A stretch of DNA of 64,000 nucleotides from Hymenobacter sp. BT559 (GTDB taxonomy: Bacteria > Bacteroidota > Bacteroidia > Cytophagales > Hymenobacteraceae): positions 62,001-126,000 of the forward strand of contig NZ_JAELXV010000002.1 in NCBI RefSeq assembly GCF_016427535.1, written 5' to 3'. Under the pieces are notes generated by a model, which saw nothing but the letters and a program-made list of their open reading frames with translations, did not search any database and was not told the origin of the DNA. Position numbers and translations under genes: made by a program. The first letter of the stretch is position 1. Each line of letters opens with the position of its first letter. Shown piece by piece: positions 40,764 through 49,610 of the stretch.

Positions 40764-42026
40764 ATGAAAAAAGTATTAATCTCTGCCTACGCTTGCGTTC
40801 CCGATAAAGGTTCGGAAGAAGGAAATGGCTGGTATTACTCGTCCCTAGTGAGCCAACAAGGGTACGAAGTATGGTGCTTAACCAGAAATTTAGGTCAGGC
40901 CGCTATCGAGCAAAAGCTGCGTGATGTGCCGCACCCCAACCTGCACTTTGTGTACGTGACCGTGCCGGCGTGGGTAGATAAGGCTTACCACCGCGGCTTG
41001 TTTGGCATGTACTTCCACTATATCTACTGGCAGTGGGCGTTGCTGCAAACAGCCCTTAAACTAGACAAGATTCATAAGTTTGACTTAGTGCACCATGTCA
41101 GCTATACTAGCTTGCAGCTGGGGAGCTTTTTATACCGCCTAAAGCGGCCATTCATCTACGGGCCAGTGGGCGGCGGGCAGGAAGCGCCCCACGCAATGCG
41201 CCAGTATTTTAAGGGGCACTGGCGGCGCGAACGTATGCGGGCCTTTGTGAGCAAGCTGATGCTGCGCTTTAACCCTGGCTGCTACCAGTCGGTGCGGAAA
41301 GCGAGCTACGTGCTGGCCTGGAATGAAGACACTCGCCTGATGATTAATTCCCTAGGTCGCACCGAGGCCGTCGATAAGGTCTTTGGTGGCGTTGGCCAGC
41401 GCTTTATTCCCGCCGAGCCTATCCAGCGCGAGCCGCATCGCACTTTAGAGTTGGTGTGGGTGGGGCGCCTGATGCCACGCAAGGCCCTGGAGCTTTCGCT
41501 ACAGGGACTCGGCCAGGTAGCGGCTAGTGTGCCCGTGCACCTCACTATTGTGGGCGATGGTGAAATGGCCGAGTATATGCCGGAGTATCTCGAAAAGTAC
41601 CAACTGCACAACCGGGTGACGTGGGTAGGCAAGGTCAACTACGAGCAGGTAAAAGAATACTACCGGCAGGCCGACGTGTTCTTGCTGACCAGCCTGCGCG
41701 ATACCGGCCCGGCCCAGCTAATGGAAGCCATGGGCTACTCGCTGCCCGTTGTGACGCTTGACCTGCACGGGCAAGCCGAACTGGTAGACGATACCACAGG
41801 CATTCGAGTGCCCGTGACCGAGCCCACCGCTACGGCGGCGGGCTTGGCCAGAGCCATCGAATGGATGCACTACCACGAAGCCGAGCGCCTCGAAATGGGC
41901 AAAAATGCCTTCGACTTTGCCCAGCGGCAGCGCTGGGAGCACAAGGTGGGGCACCTCGTGCAGAAGTACTATCGGCCACTGCTCAAGCAGCCTGCTATGT
42001 CGCGCGAATTAGTAGCGGCCGACTAA
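40764..42026 (+). CDS. Glycosyltransferase family 4 protein
   Basis: 420 residues of GT-B fold. The N-terminal half opens MKKVLISAYACVPDKGSEEGNG, with the GxEExG acceptor loop near residues 16-21, and the C-terminal half holds LELVWVGRLMPRKALELSLQ, WVGKVNY and the DRxxGxxQLMEAMGYSLPVV sugar-nucleotide block (TSLRDTGPAQLMEAMGYSLP). Transfers a sugar from a nucleotide donor to an unknown acceptor, probably a surface polysaccharide or glycolipid. It is a lone gene with no partner. Confidence 0.85.
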   Translation: MKKVLISAYACVPDKGSEEGNGWYYSSLVSQQGYEVWCLTRNLGQAAIEQKLRDVPHPNLHFVYVTVPAWVDKAYHRGLFGMYFHYIYWQWALLQTALKLDKIHKFDLVHHVSYTSLQLGSFLYRLKRPFIYGPVGGGQEAPHAMRQYFKGHWRRERMRAFVSKLMLRFNPGCYQSVRKASYVLAWNEDTRLMINSLGRTEAVDKVFGGVGQRFIPAEPIQREPHRTLELVWVGRLMPRKALELSLQGLGQVAASVPVHLTIVGDGEMAEYMPEYLEKYQLHNRVTWVGKVNYEQVKEYYRQADVFLLTSLRDTGPAQLMEAMGYSLPVVTLDLHGQAELVDDTTGIRVPVTEPTATAAGLARAIEWMHYHEAERLEMGKNAFDFAQRQRWEHKVGHLVQKYYRPLLKQPAMSRELVAAD

Positions 42027-42037
42027 GAACTAGGTAG

Positions 42038-44203
42038 TTAGCCAGCCACCACTGTACGCCGAATGCCCAGTTTTTTCATGCGGGCTTCCAACGTTTTGGG
42101 GTTGATATCGAGCAGCACCGCTGCACCCTGCTGGCCACTCACGCGCCCATCAGTGCGGCGCAGGGCTGCCAGAATATGGTCGCGCTCCTGCTCACGCAGT
42201 GTTTTAATGGGCGCATCAGCTGCCGCTTCGGGGGCTGCGGGTGAGATAAGGATGTCGGGGCTGGCCGGGCTAGGCGGCAAGACTAGCTGGCGGCCCGCTG
42301 CTGCAAAGCCACCAAACTCCAGCCACGCGCCCTGGCTCACGATGATGGCCTGCTCGAGCACGTGCTCAAGCTCCCGGATGTTGCCGGGCCAGGGGTAGGC
42401 CAGCAGGGCAGCCATATCGGCGGGCCGAATGGGCCGCGCCGGCCGCGCAAAGCGCTTGCTGAGACTACCTAGGTAGTGCTGCACCAGCGGCGCAATGTCC
42501 TGCGGGCGCTCGCGCAAGGGCAGCAAGTGAATCGGAAACACATTCAGCCGGTAATAGAGGTCGGCCCGGAAGCGGCCGGCGCGCACCTCATCTTCGAGCA
42601 CGCGGTTGGTGGCGGCTAGCACGCGGGCATCGGTATGCAGCACGCGGTTGCCACCTAGGCGCTCAAATTCCCGTTCTTGCAGCACGCGCAGCAGCTTGGC
42701 TTGCAGGTCGAGGGGTAGCTCGCCCACCTCATCGAGGAAGATGGTGCCGCCGTCGGCCAGTTCAAACTTGCCGATGCGCCGCTCCACGGCCCCGGTAAAA
42801 GCCCCCTTCTCGTGTCCAAATAGCTCGCTCTCAATAAGCTGAGCCGGCAGGGCGGCGCAGTTGATTTTGACTAGCGCACGGCCCGCGCGCGGCGAGGCCT
42901 GGTGCAGGGCGCGGGCCACCACCTCTTTGCCAGTGCCGGTTTCGCCAGTTATTAGCACGGTGGCATCGGTGCCTGCCACCTGTGCAATGCGCTGGCGCAC
43001 CTGCTGCAAGGCCGGGCTGGTGCCAATGAGGCCATCGGCGGCCGGCCTGTCCGTGTTGATTTCGTCTATTAGATAGGTGCGCTCTTGCTCTACTTGGGCT
43101 TTGAGCTGCTCAATCTGCTCAAAGGCAAACAGGTTTTCGAGGGCCAGGGCTACTTGCGGCACCAGTGCCTGCACCGTAGTCAGGCTGTCAGGCGTGAAGC
43201 CATTGGGCTTGGGCGAAGCCAGCAGCAGCACGGCCGCACTATCGGCCCGCTGCCAAATAGGCACAATGAGCATAGCGCGCACGTGGTGCTCGTCGTGGGC
43301 GTAGCGCATGGCGGGGTAGCGCACTGCCAGCTGCCGAAAATCATCGCCTGTGTAAAGGCCCGGGCCTTGCAGCAGGCCGCCTACCTGCCGGTACATGGCA
43401 TCAACGTCCGCTTGGTGTTGGCCCTGGTGGCGATTGGGGTCGAGGGCCACCAGTTCGCCCTCGGGCTCATCGGTGGGCCGTGTAAATTCGGCAAAGCCCT
43501 CAAAGGCCTCGCGCTGCCCGGCCCGCTGCACCCGAATACCAAAATAATCGAAGGGTACCACCCGCCCTAGCTCGTCGGCAATGGCCCGGAACAGCGGCTC
43601 TCGCTGCTTGATGCTGAGTAGGGCGTTCGTAATGTTGAGCTGCAAGGTGCGCTGCTGCTCGCGCAGAGCTACCTCTTCAAAGTCAAGTGTGTTACGCACG
43701 GCCACGGCCACCAGTGAGGTTATCTTTTCGAGCAATTGCTCGTCGGCAGTTGAGTAGGACGGTGGCCGCATGGTAGCCAAAATGAGATACCCTGTGAGGT
43801 GCCCATTCAGCCACATCGGCACCATGGTCATATACTGAATACCTAGGGCTAACAGCCGCTGGAAAGCCTCAAACTTAGGATACTGATTTAACTGCTTGCG
43901 AAGCTCAATGTGCTGGATGCGTGGGTTTTCGAGCAGTAGCTCTACCGGCGAGCCAGCGATAGGCGTGAACGCAGCAATGTTGTTAGGTGGCGGCTCAGGC
44001 GGATTGATGGTCGTATAATCTTTGAAAAACAACCGCTTATTCAGCAGCTGCTCGTCAAGAATGCTGATACCCATCATCTCAAAGGGGAAAATGAGGCGCA
44101 GCTTGCGAGCGATTATTTGAAATAGCTCTTCCTTATCGCGAATGGTAGCAATGGCCTCATTGAGGTGCAGTAACAATAAGTCGTCGGTGTTAGTAGTATC
44201 CAT
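42038..44203 (-). CDS. GAF-sigma54-dependent Fis-type activator (FhlA/NorR class)
   Basis: 721 residues. Two GAF-like sensory regions (about 1-180 and 180-350), a central sigma-54 AAA+ domain with Walker [10 protein letters not shown], the [15 protein letters not shown] loop that contacts sigma-54, Walker [11 protein letters not shown], and a C-terminal Fis-like HTH ([34 protein letters not shown]). It should activate a sigma-54 promoter in response to a small ligand or redox signal. It is divergent from the tolC-type operon, whose upstream region carries a TGGCAC element, so that operon is the most likely target. Confidence 0.9.
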   Translation of the reverse strand: MDTTNTDDLLLLHLNEAIATIRDKEELFQIIARKLRLIFPFEMMGISILDEQLLNKRLFFKDYTTINPPEPPPNNIAAFTPIAGSPVELLLENPRIQHIELRKQLNQYPKFEAFQRLLALGIQYMTMVPMWLNGHLTGYLILATMRPPSYSTADEQLLEKITSLVAVAVRNTLDFEEVALREQQRTLQLNITNALLSIKQREPLFRAIADELGRVVPFDYFGIRVQRAGQREAFEGFAEFTRPTDEPEGELVALDPNRHQGQHQADVDAMYRQVGGLLQGPGLYTGDDFRQLAVRYPAMRYAHDEHHVRAMLIVPIWQRADSAAVLLLASPKPNGFTPDSLTTVQALVPQVALALENLFAFEQIEQLKAQVEQERTYLIDEINTDRPAADGLIGTSPALQQVRQRIAQVAGTDATVLITGETGTGKEVVARALHQASPRAGRALVKINCAALPAQLIESELFGHEKGAFTGAVERRIGKFELADGGTIFLDEVGELPLDLQAKLLRVLQEREFERLGGNRVLHTDARVLAATNRVLEDEVRAGRFRADLYYRLNVFPIHLLPLRERPQDIAPLVQHYLGSLSKRFARPARPIRPADMAALLAYPWPGNIRELEHVLEQAIIVSQGAWLEFGGFAAAGRQLVLPPSPASPDILISPAAPEAAADAPIKTLREQERDHILAALRRTDGRVSGQQGAAVLLDINPKTLEARMKKLGIRRTVVAG

Positions 44204-44282
44204 CAGCTGATAAAGAGAGATTCCTGATATTTAAGGAAACTCTATAAATTACTTATTGTTTATTCTAACCTGGAAAAGCGTC

Positions 44283-44295
44283 TTAATAATATTAA
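44283..44295. promoter_or_regulatory. Palindrome, possible activator binding site
   Basis: TTAATAATATTAA is a perfect palindrome (TTAATA-A-TATTAA) in the divergent region, about 50 bp upstream of the sigma-54-like element. The distance suits an enhancer site for the divergent activator. It could equally be chance in AT-rich DNA. Confidence 0.3.
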
Positions 44296-44343
44296 TTTAT
44301 TGATTGTTAATGTGTTGTAAATATAAAACTCGTCGATAACCAA

Positions 44344-44361
44344 TTGGCACAACTTTCGGTA
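44344..44361 (+). promoter_or_regulatory. Sigma-54-type promoter candidate for the efflux operon
   Basis: TTGGCACAACTTTCGG aligns with the -24/-12 consensus TGGCAC-N5-TTGC: the -24 GG and TGGCAC are exact, the -12 part is imperfect (TCGG). The predicted start would lie about 20-25 bp before the tolC-type ATG at 44395. The divergent sigma-54 activator supports it. Confidence 0.5.
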
Positions 44362-44394
44362 AGTCGAGAGCAACACTACTACGCCACTTGGCTT

Positions 44395-45780
44395 ATGTTA
44401 TCACGATATAAATTGGTTGGCTTCGCGGGGCTCTCATTAGCCGGCGCACTGCTGACCCAACCGGCGCTGGCTCAGTCTCAGCCAAGCGTTCCGGCCTCTA
44501 ACCAAGCCATTGGGTTGGCTAGCGACTCGCTTACGCTTGGCGGGACAGTACAGGCTGTGCTCGATGCCAACCCAGGCGTTACCAATCTTACTGAACTGGC
44601 AAATGCAGCCAGCAGCCGCCTTGCGCAAACTCAAGCTGGCTTTTTACCACAGATTACGGGTACTGCCACGTACACCCGCATCGACCCGGTATCGCAGGTT
44701 CAGTTGGCACCGGGCGGCGATGTGCTGGCTTTTGCGCCCAACAATAACTTCGACGGACACATCACGGCGCAGTACGAGCTGTATGACTTCGGTAAGCGTG
44801 CGGCCAACACCAACTTGTCGCGCTCGCAGGTGCAAACGGCGCAAGACAATGTATTGGTGGCCCGCCGCGACCTAGCCTTCAGCGCTGCGCAAACGTATTT
44901 CAATATCCTGTTTGCCCGCGAAAGTATTCGGGTGCAAGACCAGCAGATAGCCTCGCTGGTGGCTCACCGCAACGAAATGCAGAAGCGCGTAGACGCGGGT
45001 GTGAGCACCAAGTTCGATGTGACGACTACCGACGTGCGCATCACGCAGGCCCAAAACCAGAAGCTCGACCAGCAAAACCAGTTGCTCAACCAACAGGTAC
45101 AGCTAGCTCGCCTGCTGCACAAGCCGCAGCAGGCCGACATTCCGGTGAAAGGCCGCCTGAGCTACGACCCGCAGCCAGTGGACCTAACCGCCGAGCTGAC
45201 CAAGGCTGCCGAAAACCGCCCCGAGGCCAAGCTAGCCAAAGATGCTGAAACCACTGCTAACCTGCAAGCCAAGCTCGTTGACCGCAGCAACTTGCCCGTG
45301 CTAGGTGTGGGTGTGCAGGCAGGTGGTAAAAACGGCTACCTGATTCCTGGTGTAGCGCCCGCCGACGCACTACAGCGCATCCGTTTCAACACGGTAGGGG
45401 TGGCGCAACTGAGCGTGCCCATCTATGATGGTGGCCTGAACCGCAAGAAGAAAACCGAAGCGGCGGCTAACTACCGCGCCGCCCAATCTAAAACGGAGGA
45501 TACGCAAGAGCAGATTCGGGCCGATGTGCGCCAAGCCGTCAATAACATGACGTTTAGCCAATCTCGCTACGACAACGCCATCCAGCAGGTAAATCAAGCC
45601 ACCGACGCGCTCAACCGTGCTCAAGGCCGCTACCGCTACGGAGTAGGCCAAAACCTCGACGTGCTCGACGCCGAGACCCAACTGGCCCAGGCCCGCCTAG
45701 CTCGCGCCCAAGCCATGTACAACTACACCCTAGGTCAGTACCAGCTGCGTCGCGCCACTGGGGAGCAGATTTGGAAGTAA
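44395..45780 (+). CDS. TolC-family outer membrane efflux protein
   Basis: 461 residues from the ATG at 44395; an in-frame TTG at 44344 overlaps the promoter candidate. Signal peptide (about 1-27, ending PALAQ), two TolC-type repeats of long amphipathic helices with the QYELYDFGKRAANTNL and VPIYDGGLNRKKKTEAAANY segments (beta-strand plus helix). Forms the trimeric outer membrane channel for the HlyD/DHA2 pair encoded two genes further on. Confidence 0.85.
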   Translation: MLSRYKLVGFAGLSLAGALLTQPALAQSQPSVPASNQAIGLASDSLTLGGTVQAVLDANPGVTNLTELANAASSRLAQTQAGFLPQITGTATYTRIDPVSQVQLAPGGDVLAFAPNNNFDGHITAQYELYDFGKRAANTNLSRSQVQTAQDNVLVARRDLAFSAAQTYFNILFARESIRVQDQQIASLVAHRNEMQKRVDAGVSTKFDVTTTDVRITQAQNQKLDQQNQLLNQQVQLARLLHKPQQADIPVKGRLSYDPQPVDLTAELTKAAENRPEAKLAKDAETTANLQAKLVDRSNLPVLGVGVQAGGKNGYLIPGVAPADALQRIRFNTVGVAQLSVPIYDGGLNRKKKTEAAANYRAAQSKTEDTQEQIRADVRQAVNNMTFSQSRYDNAIQQVNQATDALNRAQGRYRYGVGQNLDVLDAETQLAQARLARAQAMYNYTLGQYQLRRATGEQIWK

Positions 45781-45782
45781 AC

Positions 45783-45858
45783 TAATTAACAATGAGCAAT
45801 AAGCAGTCTCGCTTAAGGTTCGTCCGCTAGCTGCTCCTTATTCATTGATAATTGTTCA
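45783..45858. repeat. Intergenic inverted repeat (AATTAACAATGAGCAATAAG-type)
   Basis: The left arm (about 45783-45807) AATTAACAATGAGCAATAAG and right arm (about 45831-45858) TTATTCATTGATAATTGTTC are imperfect inverses, related in words to the TTAATTG family at 26468 and 54869. It lies between the tolC-type gene and uspA in an operon. Confidence 0.6.
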
Positions 45859-45864
45859 TCAGGT

Positions 45865-46254
45865 ATGACTCTCACCACCATCCTCTGTCCACTCGACTTC
45901 TCGGCAGCCTCGGCGGCGCTGGTGGCCTATGCCGCCGCGCTGGCCGTGGGCACCGGGGCCGAGTTGCGGCTGCTCTACGTGCAGGAGCCAGCTACTCCCG
46001 CTGCGACTGGGGTAGAGGCAGAGCTAAGTGCGCACCGGGCCGCAGCTGAGGCTGCTGGCGCCAGCCGCGTGAGTACTTACACGCTGCGCGGCGAGGCGGC
46101 CCCCCAGATAGTGGCCGAAGCCCGCCGCCAGCACGCCGACCTCATCGTAATTGGGGCGCATGGCCAAACGGGCCTCAGTCGCTTTCTGATGGGCAACACG
46201 GCCGAAGTGGTAGTGCGCACAGCGCCCTGCCCCACCATGCTCGTTCGAGAATAG
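45865..46254 (+). CDS. Universal stress protein (UspA family)
   Basis: 129 residues: one UspA domain with beta1 TTILCPLDFSAASAALV and the ATP-binding G-x2-G-x9-G(S/T) type motif VIGAHGQTGLSRFLMGNTAE. The G-H-G form indicates an ATP-binding subclass. Length equals a single domain. It is inserted between the TolC and HlyD genes of the efflux operon, suggesting co-expression under stress. Confidence 0.85.
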   Translation: MTLTTILCPLDFSAASAALVAYAAALAVGTGAELRLLYVQEPATPAATGVEAELSAHRAAAEAAGASRVSTYTLRGEAAPQIVAEARRQHADLIVIGAHGQTGLSRFLMGNTAEVVVRTAPCPTMLVRE

Positions 46255-46346
46255 TTTTTTAAAATCAATTGTTGACTGCTTCGCCACCTGTGCTGGCAGC
46301 AGTTCTGTTTGCAAGTCAAGTACCAACCAGCAATACCTCGTTAAAA

Positions 46347-47474
46347 ATGGCTACTCAATCCTCTCTCCAAGACGCTCCTCCCACCGCTGTGGCCGAGCCG
46401 CTCGAAGAACCCAAAAAGCGCAATCCGCTGGTGTTTATTATTCTGGCTGTCGTGCTGCTAGTCGGCGGCTATTTTGGCTGGACACGTTACCAGTTTGGCC
46501 AAGCCCACGAAAGCACCGACGATGCCCAGGTAGAAGGCGACGTGTACCCCGTGCTGCCCCGCGTATCGGGGCCCGTCATGAAGGTGTATGTTGACGACAA
46601 CCAAGTGGTGAAAAAGGGTGACACACTCGTTACCATTGACCAAGCCGACTACATCCAGCGTGTGAACGCCGCTCAGGCAGCATTGCTCGCCGCTCAGGCC
46701 CAGGTAACAGCTGCTCGCGCCGGGGTAGGCTCGGCCCAGGCTGGGGTGGGCACCGCCCAAGCCAACGTGCGTACCGCCCAAACTACCATCGGTGTAAGTG
46801 CGGCCACTCGCGCTCGCTTGCAGCAAGACTTGGCTCGCAGCACCAAGCTCCGTAACCAGGATATCATTCCGCAGAGTGAGTACGACGCCGTGGCCGCTAA
46901 CCTCAAATCTACCAGCGCTCAGCAAAGCACTGCCCAAGACCAGGTGAGCGTAGCTCGCAACCAGGTAACGGCCGCACGGCAGCAGGTAGCCCAAGCCCAG
47001 CAGCAAGTAGCTGTGGCGCAGGCCGTAGTGAAGCAGCGCCAAACCGACCTAGACAATGCCAAGCTGCAGCTGAGCTACACCACCATCGTGGCGCCTGCCA
47101 ACGGTGTGGTTAGCCGCAAGAGCGTGCAGCCTGGCCAGGTAGTAAGCCCCGGCCAGCAGCTCATCGGCCTGGTAAGCAGCGCCCGCACCTGGGTAGTAGC
47201 CAACTTCAAGGAAACGCAGCTGGAGAACATGAAAGTGGGCCAGCCGGTGAAATTGGAAGTAGACGCCTACCCCAACGAAGATTTTGAAGGCCACATCGAG
47301 TCGCTGTCGGCCGCTACGGGCGCCCGCTTTGCCTTGCTGCCCCCCGACAACTCGACCGGCAACTTCGTGAAAGTGACGCAGCGCGTACCGGTTAAAATCG
47401 TGCTCAATAAAGAAGACCCCGAGCACCCCCTGCGCACTGGCATGAGCGTGAATGCCATTGTGAAGGTGAAGTAG
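46347..47474 (+). CDS. HlyD/EmrA-type membrane fusion protein
   Basis: 375 residues from the ATG at 46347. N-terminal TM helix (about 27-47), biotinyl-lipoyl half motif VSGPVMKVYVDDNQVVKKGDTL, a long coiled-coil hairpin (Ala/Gln/Val repeats), the second lipoyl half IVAPANGVVSRKSVQPGQVV, and a beta-barrel/C-terminal domain. Connects the inner membrane MFS pump to the TolC channel. No signal peptide, as is normal for EmrA. Confidence 0.9.
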   Translation: MATQSSLQDAPPTAVAEPLEEPKKRNPLVFIILAVVLLVGGYFGWTRYQFGQAHESTDDAQVEGDVYPVLPRVSGPVMKVYVDDNQVVKKGDTLVTIDQADYIQRVNAAQAALLAAQAQVTAARAGVGSAQAGVGTAQANVRTAQTTIGVSAATRARLQQDLARSTKLRNQDIIPQSEYDAVAANLKSTSAQQSTAQDQVSVARNQVTAARQQVAQAQQQVAVAQAVVKQRQTDLDNAKLQLSYTTIVAPANGVVSRKSVQPGQVVSPGQQLIGLVSSARTWVVANFKETQLENMKVGQPVKLEVDAYPNEDFEGHIESLSAATGARFALLPPDNSTGNFVKVTQRVPVKIVLNKEDPEHPLRTGMSVNAIVKVK

Positions 47475-47476
47475 TT

Positions 47477-47568
47477 GTGAGTTGACCGTTGTCAGCTGCC
47501 AGGGCCTCCCAGGTCCTCGGCAGCTGGCAGCCTCGTCGCTACCTGACAACTGACAACTAGCAACTGAT
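47477..47568. repeat. Intergenic inverted repeat (GTTGTCAGTTG-type)
   Basis: AGTTGTGAGTTGACCGTTGTCAG on the left and CTGACAACTGACAACTAGCA on the right (about 47542-47563) pair imperfectly; nested GCTGCC / GGCAGC stems fill the loop. It lies between the emrA-like and emrB-like genes. Confidence 0.7.
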
Positions 47569-47575
47569 AAGTAAT

Positions 47576-49147
47576 ATGGAAACCGGATTTAGAAAGTGGA
47601 TTATCGTTGTGACGGTGGTGTTTTGCTGCCTGCTAGAGCTGATTGATACCAGTATCGTGAACGTGGCCCTGACCCAGATGATGGGTAACCTCTCGGCCAC
47701 GCAGCAGGAAGTAAGCTGGGTAATTGCCTCCTATGCTATCGCCAACGTAATCGTAATCCCAATGACCGGCTTTTTGGCCGAGCAGTTTGGGCGCAAAAAC
47801 TACTACCTGGTGTCGGTGATACTCTTCACCCTGGCCTCTATGGCCTGCGGACAGAGCACCAGCCTGTGGGAGCTAGTAGCCTTCCGATTTATACAAGGTG
47901 TTGGGGGTGGGGCGCTTATGGCTACCTCACAGGCTATTCTGGTCGATACCTTTCCGCCTAAGCAGCTGCCGCTGGGCCAGGCCCTGTTTGGCATGGGCGT
48001 GATTATTGGCCCCACCATTGGCCCTACCCTAGGTGGCTACATAGTGGAGAACTACGACTGGCCCTGGATTTTCTACGTGAACGTGCCAGTGGGCATCTTG
48101 GCCAGCATTTTCACCATGCTGTTCATCCGCGACCCTGAGCGTATCAAAAATGCCATTCCGCGGCCGTTGCGCGAGATTGACTGGGCTGGCATCGGCTTCC
48201 TCATCTTGGGCGTAGGCTCGATGCAATACGTGCTGGAGCAAGGCGAAACCAACGACTGGTTCGATGATGAAATCATTCGCCTATTCACCGGCCTGGCCGT
48301 GGTTGGAGTAGTGGGCTTCTTGTGGCGCGAGCTTACGGCCAAAGCTCCTATCGTAGACTTGCGAGTGCTGACCAAGAGCCGCAACCTGGCTGTTGGAGCG
48401 TTCTTGTCATTCGTGCTGGGCTTCGGGTTGTTCGCTTCTGTGTTTGTGTTTCCCATCTTCACCCAGCGCATCCTAGGGTTCTCGGCCGAGCAAACCGGCT
48501 ACCTACTGCTGCCGGGCGCCCTGGCTTCTGGCTTCATGATGCCCATTGTAGGCCGTATGCTCATGGCGGGTGTGCCTCAAAAGGCCATGCTGCCGGTGGG
48601 TTTTGCCATCTTCTTTGGCTTCACCTTCTGGATGGGAAGCAAGATTTCACCCACCGCGGGCGAGAGCGACTTCTTCTGGCCGCTCATTACGCGGGGAGTA
48701 GGCCTAGGTCTCATTTTTATGCCCATTACGACCATGAGCCTGGCCGGCCTGCAAGGGCGCGATGCGGGCCAAGCTGCGGGCCTCACCGGCATGATTCGCC
48801 AGCTCGGTGGTTCGTTTGGGGTGGCCATCGTGGGTACCTACCTCGAGCGCAGTATCCAGAACAACCGCGTGGCGCTGCTCCCCAACATCTCGCTGTATAA
48901 TCCCGAAACGGCCCAGCGGGTACAGGCTTTCACGCAGAGCTTCATCAACAAAGGCCTCTCGCTCGACCAAGCCAAGCAGGCGGCTTACGCTGCCCTCGAC
49001 GGCACCCTGATGAAGCAGGTGTCGCTTATCACTTACACCCAGATTTTCTATGCCCTAGGGTATTTCTTCCTGGCCTGCGTGCCGCTCATCATTCTTGTGA
49101 AGCGCCCCAAGCCTGGCGAGGCCATCGACCTCAATGCCGCACACTAA
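47576..49147 (+). CDS. DHA2-family MFS multidrug transporter (EmrB-like)
   Basis: 523 residues, 14 TM helices expected for the DHA2 family. Signature segments: LIDTSIVNVALTQMMGNL (motif D1), GRKNYYLVSVILF (motif A), QGVGGGALMATSQAI, and GPTLGGYIVENYDWPWIFYVNVP (motif C). Proton-driven extrusion of hydrophobic compounds through the HlyD/TolC partners. Ends at a strong terminator. Confidence 0.9.
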   Translation: METGFRKWIIVVTVVFCCLLELIDTSIVNVALTQMMGNLSATQQEVSWVIASYAIANVIVIPMTGFLAEQFGRKNYYLVSVILFTLASMACGQSTSLWELVAFRFIQGVGGGALMATSQAILVDTFPPKQLPLGQALFGMGVIIGPTIGPTLGGYIVENYDWPWIFYVNVPVGILASIFTMLFIRDPERIKNAIPRPLREIDWAGIGFLILGVGSMQYVLEQGETNDWFDDEIIRLFTGLAVVGVVGFLWRELTAKAPIVDLRVLTKSRNLAVGAFLSFVLGFGLFASVFVFPIFTQRILGFSAEQTGYLLLPGALASGFMMPIVGRMLMAGVPQKAMLPVGFAIFFGFTFWMGSKISPTAGESDFFWPLITRGVGLGLIFMPITTMSLAGLQGRDAGQAAGLTGMIRQLGGSFGVAIVGTYLERSIQNNRVALLPNISLYNPETAQRVQAFTQSFINKGLSLDQAKQAAYAALDGTLMKQVSLITYTQIFYALGYFFLACVPLIILVKRPKPGEAIDLNAAH

Positions 49148-49207
49148 TGAGTTGCATTGATTTCTGATAGGAGCCAAATGGTATTATTATAATATCGGAT
49201 AATACTA

Positions 49208-49248
49208 AATCCCTTCGCTCGCTAATGCTGCGGGCGAAGGGATTTTTT
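49208..49248 (+). terminator. Terminator after the efflux operon
   Basis: AATCCCTTCGC (49208-49218) and GCGAAGGGATT (49234-49244) form a perfect stem with TTTTTT following. Confidence 0.95.
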
Positions 49249-49362
49249 ATGCGCTAAAGCGTACAAATAGCTTATGGGGCTATTCAGCATCGTTTTGAAA
49301 TCGTTCGCCTAGTCTTGTAATAGGTTTGCTGCAAAACGCTAGCTTCTTTATTTTGCAGTAGC

Positions 49363-49370
49363 TAGATTTG
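49363..49370 (+). promoter_or_regulatory. Possible -7 box upstream of the DUF937-like/OmpA gene
   Basis: TAGATTTG fits TAnnTTTG. It lies about 240 bp before the start, so the leader would be long; TAGGTTTG at 49321 is an equal candidate. Confidence 0.3.
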
Positions 49371-49610
49371 TACTTTTAACAGCAAGGTCACTGTAATAAG
49401 ATAATTATTAATGACTTTGCTGGTACTATTGGATTAAGACCAAAAGTGTATCGCCAATAAAGAGTAGTGGCTTATCATTTGATAGCGTGCGGAGTTAGCT
49501 ATCAAAGTGTATTTATAAAATAAAGCCATCGCATTTACTGAATTTAGAGAGCGCAGGGCACCCTGCCAAGCACCAGCAAGCAGAAATTACTTACTAGCCT
49601 TTCGAGGTAT

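Larger units (their letters stand above)
49148..49610. other. Intergenic region, 463 bp, without genes
   Basis: Contains the efflux-operon terminator (49208-49248). The rest is AT-rich with no defended open frame; TAGGTTTG (49321-49328) and TAGATTTG (49363-49370) match the -7 box TAnnTTTG and could give the OmpA-type gene at 49611 a long leader of about 240 bases. Confidence 0.6.
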
